In this document: one piece after another, positions 5,399 through 8,601 of the stretch
How positions within the stretch are numbered: position 1 is the first letter of the stretch
How the letters are laid out: each line of letters opens with the position of its first letter
Origin: an uncultured Atopobium sp.
Lineage (GTDB): Bacteria; Actinomycetota; Coriobacteriia; Coriobacteriales; Atopobiaceae
NCBI GenBank assembly: GCA_946647055.1
Contig: CAMPCT010000082.1
Location: 1 to 8,601 of the forward strand
DNA: 8,601 nt
Reading direction: 5' to 3'
Made by a program: the position numbers and the translations under genes
Notes under the pieces: model-generated
The model's input: only the letters and a program-made list of their open reading frames with translations
What the model was told of the DNA's origin: nothing
Database searches by the model: none

Positions 5399-6516
5399 GT
5401 GGATGTGACCCCCTCGTGGTCGATGGAGCAGATCATGCAGGCGCCGTCGCCCAGGACGGCGTCCATGCTCGCGGCAAAGGCCTCGGCCTTCTCCTGCGGG
5501 ACGAAGCACTGGATGGTGCCACCAAAGCCGCCGCCATGGACGCGGCAGGCGCCGCCCTCCCCCACCAGCTCGTCGGCGAGGGCCAGCGAGAGCATGGAGG
5601 GCTGGTCGGTGGCACCGGCGACCGAGACGTTCTGCAGGTACATGGCTGAGCTGGCACCCGAGAGGCGCGTGAGCTCGAGGAAGCGGGGCATGTCGCCGGC
5701 GCGCAGGGCCTCCGCACGCTCGTCGACCAGGCGCTCCTCGCGGAAGTAGTGAAGGGCGCGCAGCACCGGACGGTCGCCCAGTCGCTCGCGCAGAAGCGAC
5801 AGCGACTCGAGGACGTCGGACTCTTGGAGCTCGCCCAGACGCCTCGCGCCGAGCTCGGCGGCAACGGCCTGCATCTCCGCAGGCACGGCGGCGTACTCGC
5901 CGGTGAGGGCCGCATGGTCGGCGCCCACGGCCACGATGCAGATGGCATAGCCGGCGGCGGCGAAGTCGAAGTCGATGAGAGCCGCGCGCGGGTCGTCATC
6001 GTCGGAGAAGTCCATGTGCTGGATGCCCCCAAGGGCGACCGCGGCCTGGTCCATGAGACCGCAGGGCTTGCCAAACCAGTCGCGCTCGACCGTCTGGGCC
6101 ATCTGGGCCATCTCCATCTTGGGAATGTCGCCGGCACCCCAGAGGGCGCGCATGGCCTCGCAGAGCATGAGCTCGAAGGCGGCGGACGACGAGAGGCCAC
6201 CTCCCGAGAGCACGTTGCTCCTCACCTTGGCGTCAAAGCCGCACGGCGTGGCGCCGCGGGCGGCAACCTGGGCTGCCATGCCGCGGACGAGCGCAACGGT
6301 GGTCCCAAACTCGGCCTCGTTGGGGTCGAGCGTGGAGAGGTCGACCTCGAACGGCGCGTACCCCTCGCTCTCGATCCGGGCAATCAGGTCGTTGCGCGGT
6401 TCGAAGACGCCCTCGATGTAACGGTCGACGGCGCTGGCGATGACGTGCCCGCCCTCGTGGTCGGTGTGGTTGCCGGCAATCTCGGTCCTGCCAGGCGAGC
6501 GTACGAGAAGTGCCAT
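5389..6516 (-). CDS. galK: Galactokinase (GalK), GNHTDH subtype
   Basis: This 375-residue cytoplasmic GHMP-family kinase phosphorylates galactose with ATP to galactose-1-phosphate, the substrate of the downstream GalT. The N-terminal galactokinase signature is at 9-23, GRTEIAGNHTDHEGG. Its centre is GNHTDH where the textbook form is GEHTDY; I recognise this variant from Firmicutes-type galactokinases. The phosphate-binding GHMP loop is LSGGGLSSSAA (103-113). The catalytic aspartate should be Asp156 in PCGLMDQAA. The C-terminal GHMP motif is RVHGGGFGGTIQCF. Length is close to E. coli GalK (382). The start has GGAG 4 nt upstream (6521-6524). It lies 114 nt after the alpha-galactosidase gene, a gap with a hairpin and a possible promoter, and overlaps galT. 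A related GHMP sugar kinase is the alternative, but gene context strongly supports GalK. Confidence 0.92.
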   Translation of the reverse strand: MALLVRSPGRTEIAGNHTDHEGGHVIASAVDRYIEGVFEPRNDLIARIESEGYAPFEVDLSTLDPNEAEFGTTVALVRGMAAQVAARGATPCGFDAKVRSNVLSGGGLSSSAAFELMLCEAMRALWGAGDIPKMEMAQMAQTVERDWFGKPCGLMDQAAVALGGIQHMDFSDDDDPRAALIDFDFAAAGYAICIVAVGADHAALTGEYAAVPAEMQAVAAELGARRLGELQESDVLESLSLLRERLGDRPVLRALHYFREERLVDERAEALRAGDMPRFLELTRLSGASSAMYLQNVSVAGATDQPSMLSLALADELVGEGGACRVHGGGFGGTIQCFVPQEKAEAFAASMDAVLGDGACMICSIDHEGVTSTWQ

Positions 6517-6539
6517 GTCACTCCAATCGATCCTTGCCC

Positions 6540-6568
6540 ATGAAACACCTTCATGAGGTGTGTTCCAA
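6540..6568 (-). promoter_or_regulatory. Possible galK promoter with an operator-like dyad in its spacer
   Basis: On the minus strand TTGGAA (6568-6563) and TTTCAT (6545-6540) are spaced 17 nt; each matches the sigma-70 consensus at 4 of 6 positions. Almost the whole spacer is a dyad, ACACCT-catga-AGGTGT (6561-6545). The -10 lies 23 nt before the galK ATG. A second perfect dyad, GGCTAG-a-CTAGCC, lies just upstream at 6582-6570. The hexamers are mediocre, so this could instead be part of an operon leader. Confidence 0.35.
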
Positions 6569-6595
6569 AGGCTAGTCTAGCCGTTCTCCCGCAGG

Positions 6596-6632
6596 GATTC
6601 TCCACTGGGGGATACTCCCCTGGTGGAGAATC
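6596..6632. repeat. Hairpin repeat, copy 2, overlapping the alpha-galactosidase stop codon
   Basis: A 17-bp stem (6596-6612 with 6616-6632) closes on TAC. Fifteen pairs are Watson-Crick and two are G-T. Its end overlaps two bases of the alpha-galactosidase TGA (6633-6631). Its 33-nt core is homologous to the hairpin after galT. Neither strand shows a T-run after it, so ordinary intrinsic termination is unlikely. Its place inside the operon suggests a role in mRNA processing, stability or partial attenuation between the galactosidase and galK, or a REP-like element. Confidence 0.75.
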
Positions 6633-8253
6633 AGCCGTTCCTTTCCACGAACGTGGCGAGTGCGCGCTCGAACGTGGCGCGTTGGTTCTCATCCCACACC
6701 GAGGCGTCGTCGGAGGTGAGGAACATGCCACCCATGGTGGCGTCGGCCTCGAGGAGCGCCGAACGCTGGGCGTCCGTCAGCTTGACGTCGTGGCGCAGGA
6801 AGAAGACGTCGGGGTCGTTGCGGAAGACGACGCCGTCCAGGTGCGCCCGGCCGTGCGTGTTGGCAAGGCTGCGCTTGGTGCTCACGCGCTCGCGATGGAG
6901 CAGGCGCATGTAGGGCACGTCGTCCCAGTCAAGGCCCACGTCGCATCCCACGCGGCAGTACTCGCAGCGGCCAAACGCCGACACGAGCGGAACCCCGCAC
7001 AGGTCAAACCACGTGCCCTCGGGCACGCTCACGCGCAGCAGGTCAAGCGCGTCGGCCATGAGCTGGCCGCGGTTCATGCCGTCGTGCTGCTCGAGGCAGG
7101 CACCAAAGAGGAAGTCGAGCTTGAGCAGCTTGTATCCCCACTCGCGCGTGACGGTGCCCATGAAGGTGCGGATGTGCTCGCGCACCTCGGGGTTGCGCGT
7201 GTCGAGCGCCCAGGCACCGCTCCAGTTGCCACCCGCGGCGACCAGCTCGCCGGAGGCGTTGCGCAGCAGCCACTCGGGGTGGTCGGCCGCCACCTGGCTC
7301 TCCTTCTCGACCAGGAAGGGCGCAAGCCAGATGCCCGGCACCAGACCCAGCCGCTCGCACTTCGCGGGGAAGCCCGCCATGCCATCGGGGAAGCGCTCGG
7401 GGTCGGGCGACAGCCAGTCGCCCACCTTGGCGTAGCCGTCGTCGATCTGGAAGACGGCACGACACGAACCCAGGTCACGGCCCGCATAGAGGGCGACCGT
7501 CGCCTCGAGGTCGTGCTCGAGCTTGTCCTGCGAGATGTCGCCGTAGTGGCGGTACCAGCTGGAGTAGCCCACGAGCGCCGGCGCGGGACGGCGCGTGATG
7601 CCGGAGAGCGACGCATAGCGCCCGAAGGCCTCGTCGAGGGTGCCCTCGCAGACGGCAAAGGAGATGACCTGCAGCTCCTCGCCGGCGGCAATCGTGCGCA
7701 CCGGGGGCTCCTTCTCGAGCTTGAGGGCGCTCACGCGGGCGGACTCGCGCACCACCGTGAAGCCCGAGTCCTCGTCGGTCGAGCCAACGAGCAGGACCTG
7801 GTCGCCATGGCGCAGGTAGCCGTAGCCCACGCCGTGCTGGCCGCCCGGCAGGCCCGCCTGCCTGACGAAGCGGTAGTCACCGGAGTTGTCGAGCACCCAG
7901 CGGTTGACGACGGCCGTGGGCACGCCGCGCAGGCCCCTCGTGCGCGCGAGCGGGTGGCGCTCCACAGAGTCGGTCCACGAGTTGTAGCCGCTGAGGAAGA
8001 TGGAGTCGGCGCCAAGGACGTCGAGGTCGAGGATGGTGACCGAGATGGAGGTGACGACGACGTCGCGGATGGGACGCACGAGCGCGCGCTTGGTGACGAA
8101 GTCCTCGCCCTCACGGCGGCGCACGGCGACGCCCAGCTCGCGCACGGCCTCCGCCGGGCGGGCGGCACCGCTCTCGTCGATGGTGACGCGACGCTCGTCC
8201 CCGCCCTCGGCGGGCGTGAAGCGGATGGACCAGGAGGTCTTGACCGGCGTCAT
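6631..8253 (-). CDS. Alpha-galactosidase, glycoside hydrolase family 36
   Basis: This 540-residue enzyme should hydrolyse terminal alpha-1,6-galactosyl bonds in melibiose or raffinose-type sugars, releasing galactose. No signal peptide is seen, so it acts in the cytoplasm. GH36 (melibiase, PF02065-like) features are the barrel entry LVGYSSWYRHYGDIS (227-241), FQIDDGYAKVGDWLSPDPERFPDGM (from 268), GLVPGIWLAPFLVEKES (303-319), the nucleophile strand YKLLKLDFLFGA with Asp380, and RVGCDVGLDW (434-443), where Asp438 is the likely acid/base. FRNDPDVFFLR (477-487) fits the late barrel. The N-terminal 210 residues form the usual beta-rich domain, with SGYNSWTDS at 88-96. It is shorter than the common 700-740 residue GH36 enzymes, so it belongs to a compact subgroup. 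The ATG has AGGAG (8264-8260) 6 nt upstream and lies 3 nt after the transporter stop, so the two genes should be co-translated. Confidence 0.9.
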   Translation of the reverse strand: MTPVKTSWSIRFTPAEGGDERRVTIDESGAARPAEAVRELGVAVRRREGEDFVTKRALVRPIRDVVVTSISVTILDLDVLGADSIFLSGYNSWTDSVERHPLARTRGLRGVPTAVVNRWVLDNSGDYRFVRQAGLPGGQHGVGYGYLRHGDQVLLVGSTDEDSGFTVVRESARVSALKLEKEPPVRTIAAGEELQVISFAVCEGTLDEAFGRYASLSGITRRPAPALVGYSSWYRHYGDISQDKLEHDLEATVALYAGRDLGSCRAVFQIDDGYAKVGDWLSPDPERFPDGMAGFPAKCERLGLVPGIWLAPFLVEKESQVAADHPEWLLRNASGELVAAGGNWSGAWALDTRNPEVREHIRTFMGTVTREWGYKLLKLDFLFGACLEQHDGMNRGQLMADALDLLRVSVPEGTWFDLCGVPLVSAFGRCEYCRVGCDVGLDWDDVPYMRLLHRERVSTKRSLANTHGRAHLDGVVFRNDPDVFFLRHDVKLTDAQRSALLEADATMGGMFLTSDDASVWDENQRATFERALATFVERNG

Positions 8254-8256
8254 GGC

Positions 8257-8601
8257 CTACTCCTGAGCGGCGTGCTTGTTCGCGTCGATGACGCTGAGCA
8301 TGCGCCTCTCGTCGAAGCGGCTGAAGACCAGGCCGCCGAGCAGGCAGAACACGAGCGCGACCATCGCAGTGAGACGGTAGCCGAAGCCTCCGGTGCCCAC
8401 GGTGGCGAGCGACGAGAACAAGATCATGGCAAGCGACTGGCCAAGGGTCATCGAGAAGGTGCGCGCGGCGAAGTACATGCCCTCGCGGTTCTCGCCGTAC
8501 TTGAGGGCATCGCCCTCGGCGATGTCGGCAAGGACCGCCTGGGGCAGGATGCCCAGGATGGCCATGGGGATGGCGGCGAGCACGGCCACGGCGCCGCCCC
8601 A
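8257..8601 (-). CDS. Sugar:cation symporter, GPH family (C-terminal part)
   Basis: Only the last 114 residues are in the window; the frame is open at the right edge. The sequence has a membrane segment around AVLAAIPMAILGILPQAVLA, then the loop ADIAEGDALKYGENREGMYF, which matches the cytoplasmic motif of glycoside-pentoside-hexuronide:cation symporters (MelB/LacS type). Two more membrane segments follow (about SMTLGQSLAMILFSSLA and LTAMVALVFCLLGGLVF) and a charged tail with RFDERRM. Members co-transport a sugar with H+ or Na+. Its position 3 nt before a cytoplasmic alpha-galactosidase makes an alpha-galactoside the likely cargo (inference). There is no sign of the IIA-like tail found on LacS, as the protein ends shortly after the last helix. 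Confidence 0.85.
   Translation of the reverse strand, partial: WGGAVAVLAAIPMAILGILPQAVLADIAEGDALKYGENREGMYFAARTFSMTLGQSLAMILFSSLATVGTGGFGYRLTAMVALVFCLLGGLVFSRFDERRMLSVIDANKHAAQE
8260..8264 (-). promoter_or_regulatory. Ribosome binding site of the alpha-galactosidase
   Basis: AGGAG lies at the end of the transporter reading frame, abutting its stop codon, 6 nt before the ATG at 8253. It supports that start and translational coupling to the transporter. Confidence 0.65.

Noticed and set aside
5399..5509. N-terminal extension of galT to an upstream ATG at 5509
   Set aside because: The extra 37 residues are Arg/Gly-rich, out-of-frame galK sequence and do not look like the start of a type-2 GalT.
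3671..5749. 692-codon open frame on the plus strand across galT and galK
   Set aside because: It is antisense to two well-supported enzymes with intact motifs, its translation is low-complexity and unlike any family, and long antisense frames are expected in GC-rich coding DNA.
5749..6543. 264-codon plus-strand open frame over galK
   Set aside because: It is the mirror of galK codons, has no recognisable protein character, and galK is certain on the other strand.
6596..6632. Ordinary Rho-independent terminator
   Set aside because: The stem is strong, but no T-run follows on either strand, so it was listed as a hairpin repeat.

Overview
The window is GC-rich DNA with dense, short-gapped bacterial genes. 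Several protein types point to a gut or oral Coriobacteriia actinobacterium of the Olsenella/Collinsella/Atopobium kind: a type-2 GalT, a GNHTDH-type galactokinase, a small CxCxxC protein of anaerobes, and a membrane-anchored XRE regulator. This placement is an inference from protein character, not from a marker gene.

Left half, plus strand. Positions 1-136 hold a long imperfect inverted repeat (14-37 / 67-90) upstream of a 12-TM FucP-like MFS permease (137-1297). A consensus TATAAT overlaps the permease stop codon and precedes a fusion protein (1332-2441) with an N-terminal RimJ/RimL-type acetyltransferase and a C-terminal putative molybdenum-carrier (SLOG/YpsA-like) domain. Next come an XRE-type DNA-binding protein with four predicted membrane segments (2523-3464) and a 119-residue cytoplasmic protein ending in a CxCxxC cluster (3541-3900). 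A strong GC hairpin with a short T-run (3931-3965) ends this strand's transcription.

Right half, minus strand. This is an alpha-galactoside/galactose utilisation cluster, read right to left: the C-terminal end of a GPH-family sugar:cation symporter (8601-8257, cut by the window edge), a cytoplasmic GH36 alpha-galactosidase (8253-6631), galactokinase galK (6516-5389) and type-2 galT (5398-3998). The symporter would import an alpha-galactoside such as melibiose or raffinose. The galactosidase would release galactose, which GalK and GalT would feed into the Leloir pathway. No galE, galM or dedicated regulator is visible here. The first two genes are 3 nt apart and galK/galT overlap. A 114-nt gap before galK holds a hairpin and a possible internal promoter.

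The most interesting non-coding signal is a pair of related long hairpins. Each has a TAC (minus strand GTA) triloop and sits exactly at the 3' end of a gene of the galactose cluster (galT at 3964-3996, alpha-galactosidase at 6596-6632). All six differences between their 33-nt cores preserve base pairing, including one double compensatory change. They look like members of a REP-like or RNA-processing hairpin family rather than ordinary U-tailed terminators. No wholly new multi-gene system could be supported.
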